64,000 nt of DNA from Panorpa germanica (taxonomy: Eukaryota > Arthropoda > Insecta > Mecoptera > Panorpidae), in the NCBI GenBank assembly GCA_963678705.1, contig OY783216.1, positions 3,410,001-3,474,000 of the forward strand. Reading direction: 5' to 3'. The translations under genes were made by a program, and so were the position numbers. Each line of letters starts with the position of its first letter. The stretch's first letter is position 1. Shown here in pieces: positions 22,481 to 34,240 of this stretch. Below the pieces are notes generated by a model. That model saw nothing but the letters and a program-made list of their open reading frames with translations, made no database searches and was not told where the DNA came from.

Positions 22481-23546
22481 CTTAACTTTTACTTATTCCA
22501 CACTCATCTGAAGAAGATTTTCCTAATAAGATCATAAAAATTCTCCTCCAGTTTTTTGTCATATAATTCTTGAAATTTCAACCACGCTTGATTTGAAGCT
22601 GTAATAAATTTACAACGACCACTCCATTTTTGATAAACATATTTTTTAGGTTATGTACACATCAGGAATAGTTCCTGTTGCAGAATCTTGCCACCTGCGT
22701 GTTCTGTATTCACTGTTCTCGTCAGGTGCAACTTGTCCGTCAACCTGATCTAGTGCCCATATCGTCTAGTGCACTAGGAGGTTTGTCCCAGAGGGGACAC
22801 GTGTCCACGAGACGCGACACTCCTAATTTATGGCACGAACGTGTCTTGAGCAAACGCAAACACCTGGTGGATTGCTGCAATTTAAAATATTTCGCTCCTT
22901 CTTTGGTCAAATTTTTTCTAAAGTTACTTCAACGTTTCATTGTTTTTCTTTCATGTTCCATTCTATTTATTGTTTGATATTCTTTACTAATCTCTCTTTC
23001 ACTGATTTATTGGATTAAAATTTTTTGTGTCATGCATGCGGAGAATAATGAATTAAAATGAGTCACTGAAAACGAATTCCAAATAACCTTATTTGGCATA
23101 AATTAAGTCACACAAATTTCGTGGTTTATAACTCACGCTTTTTACGAAATAGAATTTTAGATTATCTCTTCATTATTCACCACCCTTGTTGTCACGTCTT
23201 GTCATACTTTGGGGACTCGTTCCCCCTTTGTTTGACGTATTTAATCTCTCCCAATCTTTCCAACTTAAAAACAATCGTTATATTCGAATTCAAGTAAATG
23301 ATTTTCGCAACAACATAAAGTTGATATGGTAAACTATTAAATATAAATTGATCACAAACAAATTAGTTAAGAGAATAACCTTTAATGTCAATGGTAATAG
23401 GATTATAAATTGTGCGTGTGTGTATTTGTACATTGTAAGAAGAACGAAATAAAACGAAGGGATTCACAGAGACAGAACTGAAGCAACAACTTAGAAGACG
23501 AGAGATACAGAAAGAGTCGGGAGCTTGGAATCTTGTAATATTGGTA
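22481..23546. other. Non-coding stretch with a 99-codon open frame
   Basis: A plus-strand frame at 22678-22977 has no recognisable motif and is AT-rich at its end; I do not call it a gene. A C/T-rich segment with CCCCC near 23180-23250 may be an old repeat end. Confidence 0.3.
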
Positions 23547-23598
23547 TGACGTCATCATACCCTAAAGAAACGATATGCCTATAACGTCAATGACGTCA
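23547..23598. promoter_or_regulatory. Two perfect CRE-type TGACGTCA sites
   Basis: TGACGTCA occurs at 23547-23554 and 23591-23598, 44 bp apart (start to start), with a further AACGTCAA between. CREB/ATF-type bZIP factors bind this palindrome. No gene is visible next to it. Confidence 0.25.
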
Positions 23599-26119
23599 TC
23601 TTAGTAGAAAACTGCTCTATTGGTCATACGCCATCGTACAAGAAGTTAGACAACAAAACAAAGACATATTCTCTCAAGCAAACTGAAGCTAATTGCTATT
23701 GTAGTTGGTATTACAACTTACAAGAGATTAAGGACTGTTTTAAACTTTGCGAACTGTAATTCTTTCAACTACCAATCATTTTTCGACCTCTTAGTTCATC
23801 TACTATTTACAAGAAAAGGTTTTCCACGTAAGTGATAATAAAATCCGCTATTTTCGTATCTATGAAAAGCCAACTAATCATCGCTATTATAACGACGTTA
23901 TACAAAACCACGTGCAAATATACACTGTAAGAAAATAGTTGACAAAAGATGGTGTAAATATAAATAAGAATTTCTCTGTGTTTTTTAAGTGCATTATGTA
24001 TGCGCGCTATTGTTTTTCGAAGTGCAGTAGTACCTTAAGAAAACTGCGTCTAAGGCATTGCATTTAAAAAGAGGAAAGAAATCAGACACATCTCCAAAAC
24101 TTGGTCATGGAGGCAACCCTATCTCCCACTACTGACGATATCACTAAAAAATCTATTTGACACAACACATCGACGCTTGCATGTGTAGCACGCATATATG
24201 TAACCACGTGGTATTGTTATTGACTTCCACGCTGATGTGCACGTGTATTTTTATACGGTAATGAACAGCGATTGCATCAAAAATCCGAAGACTGTAAGAT
24301 GAGTAGCTTCGAGCTTGAAATTAACAATAAGTGAATGGTCGTCATGGATAATTGAGTGAGCTGGACGTAAGGAATGTGCTCTCCCAATGTCAGATGCCAG
24401 ATCTGGAATCACAACCACAATGCCTATGCGAGTCAAATGTTCCTAGAGTGTATTCAACAGATGTGCATAAGATGTTGGCTTTATTAGCGAACCGCAAGTC
24501 CACAACCGAGTTCTCGAACAAAGCAAATCAATTTAATCATATTTTGTTCTAGCTTCATTATAATGTAAATTAATTATTAATTAAGCGATCCGTATATAAA
24601 ACGAACAGCTGCGCCAGCTGAAAATTAAACTGTCTCTTTGCAGAATCATTCACATTGCTACTTAACCATACAGCAAACGACTTTGAAATGTTTCTTTAGA
24701 GGGAAAATGGATTAAATCTATATTTTCACGTATCATATCTTCCTAGAAGATGCGAGCTGAGTAGTTGGTCAATTCATAGCAAATAATTTACATTTTCCTG
24801 GCACTCAATATTGGAATCCCGAAGGCATTCCAGTTCACATAGTACAAAGCGCAATTTAATGTCAACTAGTTATGCAATGAGTTAAACAAATTATAAAATG
24901 CAATCGCTGCACCGCGGACCGAACGCATTATGGCAGTAGGTTCCCAACCAATAACCAATAGCAAATTGCTGATAGCTATAGATGGCTAATGGACTTTCTC
25001 TTGTTGTTAGCGATGGAATGGTATTAGCAGAGCCGCTTTTAGTATCGGCGTGCCCCTATGCTTAAAAACGGTCCTTAATATTAGAGTACATTTCATATTA
25101 CGTTATCTTCAGTAATGGAAAAAGTAGCATCCAGACTGGTGACTGGAGACTGGAGAGGAGACAGCGGATGTTTAGTCTATTTCCATTTCAACGGGATTAA
25201 TACAGTTAAGTATTTATAACATAAATACGGCATAAGAGTCATATTCACTAATTATCAAAAATTAATAATAACACTTGTAGCCAGATCCGTATTTACCTTT
25301 AAGGGAATAAATAAAATATTAATGTTAGGGTTCTCCCAAATTAAAACTCAATAATTATATAACAATCATTTATTAATAATCAATTCCAATCGAATATTGT
25401 CTGACGTTTTAATGTGTCGAAGTTCCAATGACAATCCTCTAAGTGTTCTGTGTCCAAGTCTTGCATTGTATACCGTTCTAAATCCTAATTATTGCTAGCA
25501 CTAGCCGATAAATCCGATTCGCAGATCTGTCATATAAAAAGTTATGAGAAATTGCAATTTCTCAGAGTTGTATATAAATTATTATCACTTTCATTTTCTT
25601 CTCAATATGCAGAAAAATTCTGGAACACATTCACAAGTCCATAAAGCTGATTTATGACTGATCATTGAATTTATTAATACGTAATAGCATTAAAACTCGA
25701 AGTATGCATGTTAAGAACGTCGCGGGACTTGTCTTAGAGAATAAAATGTTCTCAACATCAAATCAAACCGCGTATATTGAGCAAAGAGAAAACAGTGCCG
25801 GCGCTAAGCGAGTGCTATAATGTTAGATGGATCTCTTTTACACCAAAGTAGGGTTACATGTTGTGGGTGTCGTTTTTGGTCATAGAGGAGTAAGGTTGTC
25901 ATATCCCTAGGAACAATTTCGATTCGAAGCATATAAAATTCGAATACAATATTCTAGAACTCGACCTAGTATAGGAATCGATACTTGGGTTTCGAAGTCA
26001 TTTTGGATCAAAAACAAAGGTGAAAGTAACTTGAGATTTATAAAAAAAACGATTTCCAATTATTGTTTTCTATTTACCATCAAACAAATTATTTATTTTA
26101 CTATTGAGGAAGGAAAGTA
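23599..26119. other. Non-coding stretch, nothing firm
   Basis: Overlapping frames on both strands at 24251-24552 show no recognisable domain. Nothing else seen. Confidence 0.35.
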
Positions 26120-26955
26120 CCCAGTAAACAATTTGATGAAGTGCCCTATTTGGTGAAGTTCGAGTCACTCGTACAATTCTATTCTAACGCTTTACAAGTT
26201 CTCTACCTGTCACAGATTTTGTGTTAGTTGTTAGAATTTTTTCATAATAATATTCTTTCTTTTTCCAACATCATTCATTAGGTATTTCTGTTTCTTTCCC
26301 ACATGGATATATTTTTTTTAAGTTCATTTTCATCTCATTTATTCCAAAGTGAGAGAAAAACGAGATGCGTTAGACAAGTAAAATATATTTATCACCGTTA
26401 CACTTGTATACTTGTATAGTATTTTGTTCAGTACAGTATGCTTAAAGTATATGCTATCCTTTTTCAACAAATATTCCTTTAATGGTAATAGACAGACGCT
26501 ATCTCCCTCAATCCCCGAATATAATGTATATAAACGAAGATAGTATCCAGCGATGGTAAGACAGAGGTTTTAAACCTAACGCAGACCTGCCGATCGTGGA
26601 TTTTTGAATCACCAAAACAATGTAAAAAACTAATATAACGAGTATTGTTGAAGATGAATAATATTCATTAAAAAAATCACGATCCGTACTAAAGATTACA
26701 TCTATTTATTTCTTCATTTAAATATTTATATTTTGCAGACTCTAAAAAGTAGAATTCCATTAAGTTTTATACCCCTGCCATCCCTGCTAGTGTCAAGTTT
26801 ATAACTCCGGTCATAAATCATAAACCAACTCCGCTTTTAATTCAGCAGTGAACCGTCGTTGCGATCTCTGTAGCTCATAAAAAGGGCCTTTCCTATGAAC
26901 GACTGAATAGAAAACGAACACGTTCCAGACAAAAAATTCATGATATGTAATAGAA
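26120..26955 (+). mobile_element. CCCAGTAAACA family, long copy A (3' end missing)
   Basis: Nearly collinear with 35551-36404. It starts CCCAGTAAACAATTTGATGA and continues through GTTCTCTACCTGTCACAG, CACGATCCGTACT and TGATATGTAATAGAA, then diverges at about 26955 without the expected right terminus. Copy A keeps a few bases that copy B lacks, for example the extra CCATCCCTG near 26777. No coding frame is conserved. Confidence 0.7.
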
Positions 26956-28142
26956 TAACGGTATTGCAAGTTGCAGAAGGCAAGAGAGAAATCATCCTAA
27001 CTCCGACTCTGGCAAGGAACATAGAACACCAAACAGGGAAACTATCATAAATATTTATGTAATTTGTCAGATATTGGTCGCCTCGCCTTCCCTAGATTTA
27101 TGATCATTGTTTATTTTTACGTAACGCTTAGAAATTAAATAAATCTTTAAGTTTAAAGAGATCTGTCAAATTCCAGACGAGTTACACGCATTATTTGGCT
27201 CCACTAAAAATCTGTACACAAAATAAATAAACAACGATCTTTCCTCTTTACAAAATATTTAATCACACTCAATCATATCAGGAATTCATTAAAATTATAG
27301 TTTATTATTTTTATAAGGATTATACGGAAATTTGATTGGCATCTCTGAGAGAGGCGCGGGTGTTAGGATGAATCAGTTCGTGAGGAAGAAAAGGAGGTTG
27401 CCCAAAGAGCTAATGAATTAATCAAATAAGTGTTGTCAGTCCACACAGATCTCGAACATTCCAGCTCCATCAGCATGGCATAAATAAACGATCTAAATTC
27501 CTGACATGGTCGACGAGTCATAACAAAAGCAGCTTTCAATATTTTCAATTGTCACTTTACGCGAACAATGGATATTGGCGTGGTCTTAGAGAGTGCAGAC
27601 AACGGGCAGTGAGACAATTAGCCAACAGAACAATGATACGCTCTATTAGTTGCTGGAGCTGAAGACAGAGCAAAGAACTGGAAATTCAGAACACGTTTGC
27701 TATATTTATTATAAACGTTATTGGATTAAATTACTTTATTAGTCTTCAAGTTGTTCACTTTGGATTGCTTTTCCGGAAATATTTCGCCTGATGGGATCTT
27801 TTCTAGACATACACATTAAAAATTACATAAAGAAATATATAAAAACTGTATCCCCGTTAGTTAGAAATAAAATTCTGGATTTGAATATACATATGATTAG
27901 GAAGCATAGGTTAGGTGTGTTGTAACTTAGCTAATCTCTTAATCTTGGATTAACCGGCGCTAATCTGCAATCTCACCAGTCGTCATATCAAGAACTCGTG
28001 TTTTTAAAAATATCTAAAAACAGATAAAACTCATAATTAATTTTGTTTATTGATATTTTATTTTGCCGGTGAATCCACCGAAACGATTAGCGCCGTGGGT
28101 CCCGTTGATCTCTGCCATGTCTTAGCACAAGCACGCTCTAAA
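26956..28142. other. Non-coding stretch
   Basis: A 61-codon minus-strand frame at 27363-27548 is without motif. Nothing recognised. Confidence 0.35.
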
Positions 28143-28195
28143 CCAGCGGCTCTTAATCTTTTGGAAGCCACAGCCACTTGATAATATGAAATATT

Positions 28196-31100
28196 CACTG
28201 GCGCAGCTAGGTATGGGCGAGTCGGTGCAGTGCACCGGGGCCCCCAAACTCAGGGGGCCCTCGGACTTTTATAACTTATATTTATATTTTAACGGTTTCA
28301 CAGTGAAGTATAACTAAGAGTACTAGCTTTTACCCCCGTCGCAAGCGACGTCTGTTTTTTGTGAGTGGCTTGAATTTCATGTCAAAATTTAATTCCATTT
28401 TTAAATTGAAATAATAAATAAACTCGTCCTATATTGATTTTACATTTAATAACAATTAATTTTTTATACAAACTGACTAAGAAAATACATTTTTTATATC
28501 AAAATAAAAAATATTTTGAATTTATGCGTTATTTGAACAACTTTTTTTCAAAATTTGGGATTTTTTTTTCGATTCGTAAATAAGTTACCAAGGTTAGCCT
28601 ATATACAAAATTTCAACTTTCTAGCACAATTTTTACTCTCGGCAAAGAGTGCCCCCGTGCCCCGCAATAAAATTTTGAAATTTTGAATTCTTTTTTTATT
28701 AATAATATACTTAATTATTCTAGAATATAGAATATTAACTTTCTCCAAAGTTCCCTACCGTGCCCCCGAATTTCTTTAACCCCCCCTTTTTCACTTTTTG
28801 AATTTCTAATTTTTGAGAATTGTCAGCATTGAATACCTTAATACACATGCAAAATTTCAACTTTCTATCTTTTACAAATTAAAAGTAATACAGCAAAAAA
28901 GGGATCACTTTTTTTCCTGTTTTTCCAAAATTACGGGTTTCCAGAAAATTCAGGGAAAAATCCGGGGACCCCGAAAGTCTTAGAATTTTTTTCTCTACGA
29001 AATAGAAAATTTTTAAAAACTTCCCTGGAGCCGTTTTCGAGATGCCATACAAAATTCGAACCAAACATATAAACACATAAACATATAAGAATATAAATAT
29101 ACACTTGGGACATTATAATATACTTAAGTTTACCCCCGTCGCAATGCGACGTCTTTTTGGCGTGTATCATTTAAATCCAATAAAATAATTCGTAATTAAA
29201 TTTCATATTTAACTGTTCTATTTTTAAATTGAAATAATAAATAAACTCGCGCACATATACACACATATAAATTGACTAAAAAAATATTATTTTTTTTTCA
29301 AAATAAAAAATATTTTCAATTTATGCGTTATTTGATCAACTTTTTTTCAAAATTTGGGAATTTTTTTTTCGATTCGTAAATAAGTTACCAAGGTTAGCCT
29401 ACATACAAAATTTCAATTTTCTAGCACAATTTTTACTCTCGGCAAATACTGCCCCCGTGCCCCCCAATAAAATTTTGAAATTTTGAATTTTTTTTTAATA
29501 ATAATATACTTAATTATTCTAGAATCCAGAGTATGAACTTTCTCCAAAGTTCCCTACCGGGCCCCCGAATTTCTTCAACCCCCCCTTTTTCTATTTTTGA
29601 AATTCTAATTTTTGAGAAATGTCAGCATTAAATAGCTTAATACACATGCAAAATTTCAACTTTCTATCTTTTACGACTTGAAAGTAATACAGCAAAAAAG
29701 GGATCACTTTTTTCCCAGTTTTTCCAAAATTACGGGTTTCCAGGAAATTCAGGGAAAAATCCGGGGACGCCAAAAGTCTTAGAATTTTTTTCTCTACGAA
29801 ATAGGAAGTTTTTAAAAACTTCCCTGGAGCCGTTTTCGAGATGCCATACAAAATTCGAACCAAACATATAAGAATATAAGAATATAAGAATATAAATATA
29901 CACCTGGGACATTATAATATATAGCTTTTACCCCCGTCGCAAGCGACGTTTGTTTTTTGTGAGTGGCTTGAATTTCAAGTCAAAATTTAATTCCATTTTT
30001 AAATTGAAATAATAAATAAACTCGTCCTATATTGATTTAACATTTAATAACAATTAATTTTTCATACAAACTGACTAAGAAAATAAATTTTTTATATTAA
30101 AATAAAAAATATTTTGAATTTATGCGATATTTGAACAACTTTTTTTCAAAATTTGGGATTTTTTTTTCGATTCGTAAATAAGTTGCCAAGGTTAGCCTAT
30201 ATACAAAATTTCAACTTTCTAGCACAATTTTTACTCTCGGCAAATACTGCCCCAGTGCCCCCCAATAAAATTTTAAAATTTTGAATTTTTTTTTATTAAT
30301 AATATACTTAATTATTCTAGAATCCAGAAAATAAATTTTCTCCAAAGTTCCCTACCGGGCCCCCGAATTTTTTTTAACCCCCCCTTTTTCAATTTTTGAA
30401 ATTCTAATTTTTGAGAAATGTCAGCATTGAATACCTTAATACACATGCAAAATTTCAACTTTCTATCTTATACGAATTAAAAGTAATACAGCAAAAAAGG
30501 GATCACTTTTTTCCAGTTTTTCCAAAATGACGGGTTTCCAGGAAATTCAGGGAAAAATCCGGAGACGCCAAAAGTCTTAGAATTTTTTTCTCTACGAAAT
30601 AGGAAATTTTTAAAAACTACCCTGGAGCCGTTTTCGAGATGCCATACAAAATTCGAACCAAACATATAAACACATAAACATATAAGAATATAAATATACA
30701 CTTGGGACTTTATAATATACTTGAGTTTACCCCCGTCGCAATGCGACGTCTTTTTGGCGTGTATCATTTGAATCCAATAAAATAATTTGTAATTAAATTT
30801 CATATTTAACTGTTCTATTTTTAAATTGAAATAATAAATAAACTCGCGCACATATACACACATATAAGTTGACTAAAAAAATATTATTTTTTTATCAAAA
30901 TAAAAAATATTTTCAATTTATGCGTTATTTGACCAACTTTTTTTCAAAATTTGGGATTTTTTTTTTCGATTCGTAAATAAGTTACCAAGGTTAGCCTATA
31001 TACAAAATTTCAACTTTCTAGCACAATTTTTACTCTCGGAAAATACTGCCCCCGTGCCCCCAAATAAAATTTTGAAATTTTGAATTTTTTTTTATTAATA

Positions 31101-32017
31101 ATATACTTAATTATTCTACAATCCAGAATATGAACTTTCTCCAAAGTTCCCTACCGGGCCCCCGAATTTCTTCAACCCCCCCTTTTTCTATTTTTGAAAT
31201 TCTAATTATTGAGAAATGTCAGCATTAAATAGCTTAATACACATGCAAAATTTCAACTTTCTATCTTTTACGACTTGAAAGTAATACAGCAAAGAAGGGA
31301 TCACTTTTTTTCCAGTTTTTCCAAAATTACGGGTTTCCAGGAAATTCAGGGAAAAATTCGGGGACGCCAAAAGTCTTAGAATTTTTTTCTCTACGAAATA
31401 GGAAATTTTTAAAAACTTCCCTGGAGCCGTTTTCGAGCTACCATACGAATCGCGTAAACATATAAGAATATAAACATATAAGAATATAAGAATATAAGAA
31501 AACAAACATACACCTCGGACATTATAATATAAGATTGGTAAATAGTTATTCCCGACAATGCTTACAAAACTTTTATAACAAAAACATAAATAATAACAAA
31601 AATTCTAAATAGGAATGAATTTTTTTTATTGAGAGTGTATTTCATACTCACTTGTGTACAAATTTATCACTGAACATGAGGGAGGGGGGAAGCATGTACC
31701 AGGCAAGGGTCTAAGTCTATTACGTAATTCTCTCAGGCAGAGGTACGCATTCTAGAGTTGTTTATGTTGAGATTAAGCTGAAACAAAAGTAGCTGCAAGA
31801 TTGTACTTAGAGTCTTAGAGCGCAATACACATACATGTAGTAAGTAGTTTTGTTGTGCCATGCAGTGCACGATAAAGAGCTGATGATAAACTAATAGCTT
31901 TGTACCTTTAAAGTATTTATATATATTTATATCTGACTTGAAAAACCTAAACAGTTTAGTTAGGGGCCCAGATATTTTTTTTGCACCGGGGCCCTTGGTT
32001 ACCTAGCTACGCCACTG
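28196..32017. mobile_element. hAT-type non-autonomous element, copy 1 (carries a 3.2-kb array)
   Basis: The ends are CACTGGCGCAGCTAGG and ..CCTAGCTACGCCACTG, inverted repeats of CAGTGGCGTAGCTAGG. The 8-bp sequence GAAATATT flanks both sides exactly (28188-28195, 32018-32025), the size typical of hAT. Without the array it would be about 0.6 kb and is then collinear with the copy at 37819-38823. No transposase is present. Confidence 0.85.
28325..31530. repeat. Head-to-tail array of four ~800-bp units, order A-B-A-B
   Basis: Unit starts are marked by TACCCCCGTCGCA at 28331, 29131, 29929 and 30728 (spacings 800, 798, 799). Units 1 and 3 begin GCAAGCGACGT..GTGAGTGGCTTG; units 2 and 4 begin GCAATGCGACGTC..GGCGTGTATC. 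The first ~200 bp differ between types while the rest is shared. Type-specific marks recur further along (ATTGAATACC in A, ATTAAATAGC in B; CACTTGGGAC after A, CACCTGGGAC or a close variant after B). Units start ACTAGCTTTTACCCCCG and end GGACATTATAATATA. The long minus-strand frames are short, frameshifted and low-complexity, so I do not regard them as genes. Confidence 0.85.
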
Positions 32018-32198
32018 GAAATATTTGCCTAATTTTTAAGGCATGTAGTTTAGTATACAATACACAATTTTTAATTTATTCTTCTTGCTTCTTAATAGTT
32101 GATTACGCCCTCAAGTGATCATTAATGATAAAATTAAGGGTAGTTCCTAATCCCTTATTCCACTAGTGCTTCAATTCGCACAATTTAGAAACCACTGC

Positions 32199-32716
32199 TC
32201 GCGTGACAAGCCGTGCCACTTTCTGCATCAAAACACGCTTATAATAATTCTAATCAACCTAATCCGATTATATAATTTCAATAAATTTATAATAAAATAA
32301 GATTTTCATCTTTACTGCATTCATTTTATTATCGCTTGAAATGTTAATTTTGCAATAATCATGAATTTATTGAACTAATAAAATTCTGAACATTTCTATA
32401 TGCATTTCAAATGGAATGCATCGCCTTGATTATAGAAAAATAAAGGTGTTATAATTATTATATTACACTCATAAATTAATTGAAAGTGAAACTAGATAAA
32501 AATTGAAAGGTAACGGTTCGTATTCTGAGAACGTAAAACTTGACTGGAGATTATCGCAGTTACTTGTAAATGTGTTAAGACCAGTTGTTATCTCTAAGAC
32601 AGTTAATCACCATCCTCCGTTACTATCACCCATTGTTTTACTTATCTCTTTTTAATGTTAAGATCCTTCATCTTATTTCGTTTATAGATTTCTTTAAATA
32701 TGTTTTTCCCTTGCAG
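32199..32716. other. Non-coding stretch
   Basis: Nothing recognised before the exon-like block at 32717. Confidence 0.35.
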
Positions 32717-32838
32717 GTACGATTGCAGTCTTGAAAGAATGATGAAGAATTTATGAAAATATGGAAAATATTTAACAAGGAAAACCTCTGCAACGCAATC
32801 AGCCGATTTCCTATCTCAGTTTACAACCCGCTAAAAAG
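32717..32838 (+). ncRNA. Candidate non-coding or UTR exon
   Basis: A 122-nt block is preceded by a strong acceptor (TTTTTCCCTTGCAG, 32703-32716) and followed by a strong donor (AAAAAG then GTAAGA, GT at 32839-32840). All three forward frames contain stops, so it cannot be an internal coding exon. It could be a 5' UTR exon of the downstream secreted-protein gene about 10 kb away, or part of a long non-coding RNA. No transcript evidence is available from sequence alone. Confidence 0.3.
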
Positions 32839-32884
32839 GTAAGAGTCAGATATCTTAACTAGTAGACAACCTGTTCATTCTTAC

Positions 32885-33485
32885 CTATTCTACCTTTCTC
32901 TTCCAATTCGCAATACCAATTTTCTTTAGGTATTTCCCCGTAATTTGTACTTCTCAACACGCAGTAGGTCTTTCTCTCACTCTAGTGATCCATTCCATAC
33001 ATGTCCTAATCATTGGATTAGATATTTCCTTCTAATTTCTATTACAATATCAATTTCTACCATATTTGTTCTTATTCTCCATTACTGTTAATTTTTATAT
33101 ACTGCCCCCTAAATTATTAATTTATTGCAAAATTTTTCTTTCCTTAATCTGCAAGAGATCACAATCGCTATGCCCAAGGTCCAAATTTTGTTATATCTGT
33201 AAAGAATGTTTAAAATTACAATTTACATAAGCGGATCTAAGCAAGTTTTATAATGCCTAATAACATATATTTCCAGCAATAATTCTTGCTTAAATTTCAA
33301 GTTTCATATCATCTAAATCATATAGAAATGTACCCAGATATTTAAACTCACTTACTCAGTAAAACTCTCTTTCTGCATATTAAAAACAACTCACATTCTG
33401 ATAGCGCTAGTTACCCTTTGCATTGATCAATTCTGTTTTTGCGTTATTCATGTTAAACCCTATCTAAGACTGCTTCTGAATATAA
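32885..33485 (-). pseudogene. LINE reverse transcriptase C-terminal part, decayed
   Basis: On the minus strand the order is: IGFNMNNAKTELI (the usual 'GL.IN..KTK.M' block), VSEFKYLGTFLYDLDDMKLE (near-consensus 'V..FKYLG..L..D.D...EI'), ARIIAGNICY and NLLRSAYVNCNFK, then a degraded LGHVW..MD block and ending KKIGIANWKRK. This is the classic C-terminal half of the reverse transcriptase of endonuclease-type LINEs, the same kind as at 734-1850. At least five stops or frameshifts are present. The upstream part is cut off by the LINE tail starting near 33515. Confidence 0.75.
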
Positions 33486-33514
33486 TTGCCTAATATCTTA
33501 GATTCAAACCATTT

Positions 33515-34240
33515 TTAGTTTTTTATTTTTTTATTTATTATTAATTGTGTGTGCCTTTCGGCTTTACAATCTACCGTATTCTATTTCTTAATACATTTCA
33601 TTCCTATCTTAACAATTCAACCTGAAAACTATACTTTATTAATTTTATTTAAAACTAATTATTTACTTAAAACTAAACTTAATTTATTTATTAAAACTAA
33701 AAAAAAATATTCTAGACTTTTAGTACTTCTAAAAAGTGCTTTTTGCTTCTTCTTCTCTTGACCCTCTCTATTATTCTCCACCAGCTTATTTATTCTCCTG
33801 TTCTTCCTTTCCTTCTTACTATTTCCGCCATCCACCTCTTTCCTTCACTGCCTCCCTTTAGTAGCTGGGCAATATTCCTTTCGCTCGCTACTTTTTCCTT
33901 ACACTCAAACTTAATGTGCTCCAGTGTTTCGTCCTTCGCTCCGCACATTCTACACTTTCTTTCCTCACTCTTTTCCCAGTATCTGTTTCCTTTTTCCTCA
34001 TTTCCCAATCTAAACCTTGCTGTTCTTCTTATGTGTTTTATGTCTTTTTCTATAAGGTACTGAGGCACATTATTTTCCCATAACCTCTTATATCTTTTAT
34101 TGTAGTTACTTTTTTCTATTTTTCCCATTCTCTCCTGCTGTTGTATCTCCTTATCTCTTCTCCTTAGCTCCTCTTCCACACTTGCGCCACCTTCTCTTCT
34201 CCTCTCTGCCTCCTCGATCGCCATTCCATTCCTTAGTTTA
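33515..34240 (-). mobile_element. LINE 3' end (second family), 5'-truncated
   Basis: The minus-strand element runs from about 34240 down to a T-rich (A-tail on the minus strand) end at 33515-33540. It ends with AAAGCCGAAAGGCACACACA then TAAA-like repeats, as does the plus-strand copy at 56326-56851. It adjoins the older reverse transcriptase remnant at 32885-33485, probably having inserted into it. Confidence 0.75.
33790..34224 (-). pseudogene. LINE ORF C-terminus with CCHC-like motif
   Basis: A 144-codon intact frame. The N-terminal ~45 residues are very basic/acidic (EEAERRREGG, EEELRRRDKE) and predict a coiled coil. Then follow YKRLWENNVPQYLIEKDI, RFRLGNEEKGNRYWEKSEE and CRMCGAKDETLEHIKFEC. 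The last is the C..C....ETL.H..F.C zinc-binding tail typical of R1/jockey/CR1-type LINE proteins. The endonuclease and reverse transcriptase core are absent, so the ATG at 34224 is probably only an internal methionine. Confidence 0.75.

Larger units (their letters stand above)
28143..32198. mobile_element. Old hAT-like element hosting a younger hAT
   Basis: The left end CAGCGGCTCTTAATCTTTTG and right end (reverse complement) CAGTGGTTTCTAAATTG both fit the common hAT terminus CAGYGGTTCTYAA. Between them only ~53 bp (left) and ~180 bp (right) remain outside the younger hAT at 28196-32017. The flanking 8-mers do not match well, so the pairing is tentative. Confidence 0.4.

Noticed and set aside
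22678..22977. 99-codon plus-strand frame
   Set aside because: No motif, ends in AT-rich hydrophobic translation, no splice or promoter context.
24251..24552. Overlapping frames on opposite strands
   Set aside because: Neither has a recognisable domain; overlap suggests chance.
28879..31505. Repeated minus-strand frames of 60-128 codons in the array units (containing FVWHLENGSR)
   Set aside because: They recur only because the units repeat; each is broken by frameshifts between units, is low-complexity and has no start or domain in common.
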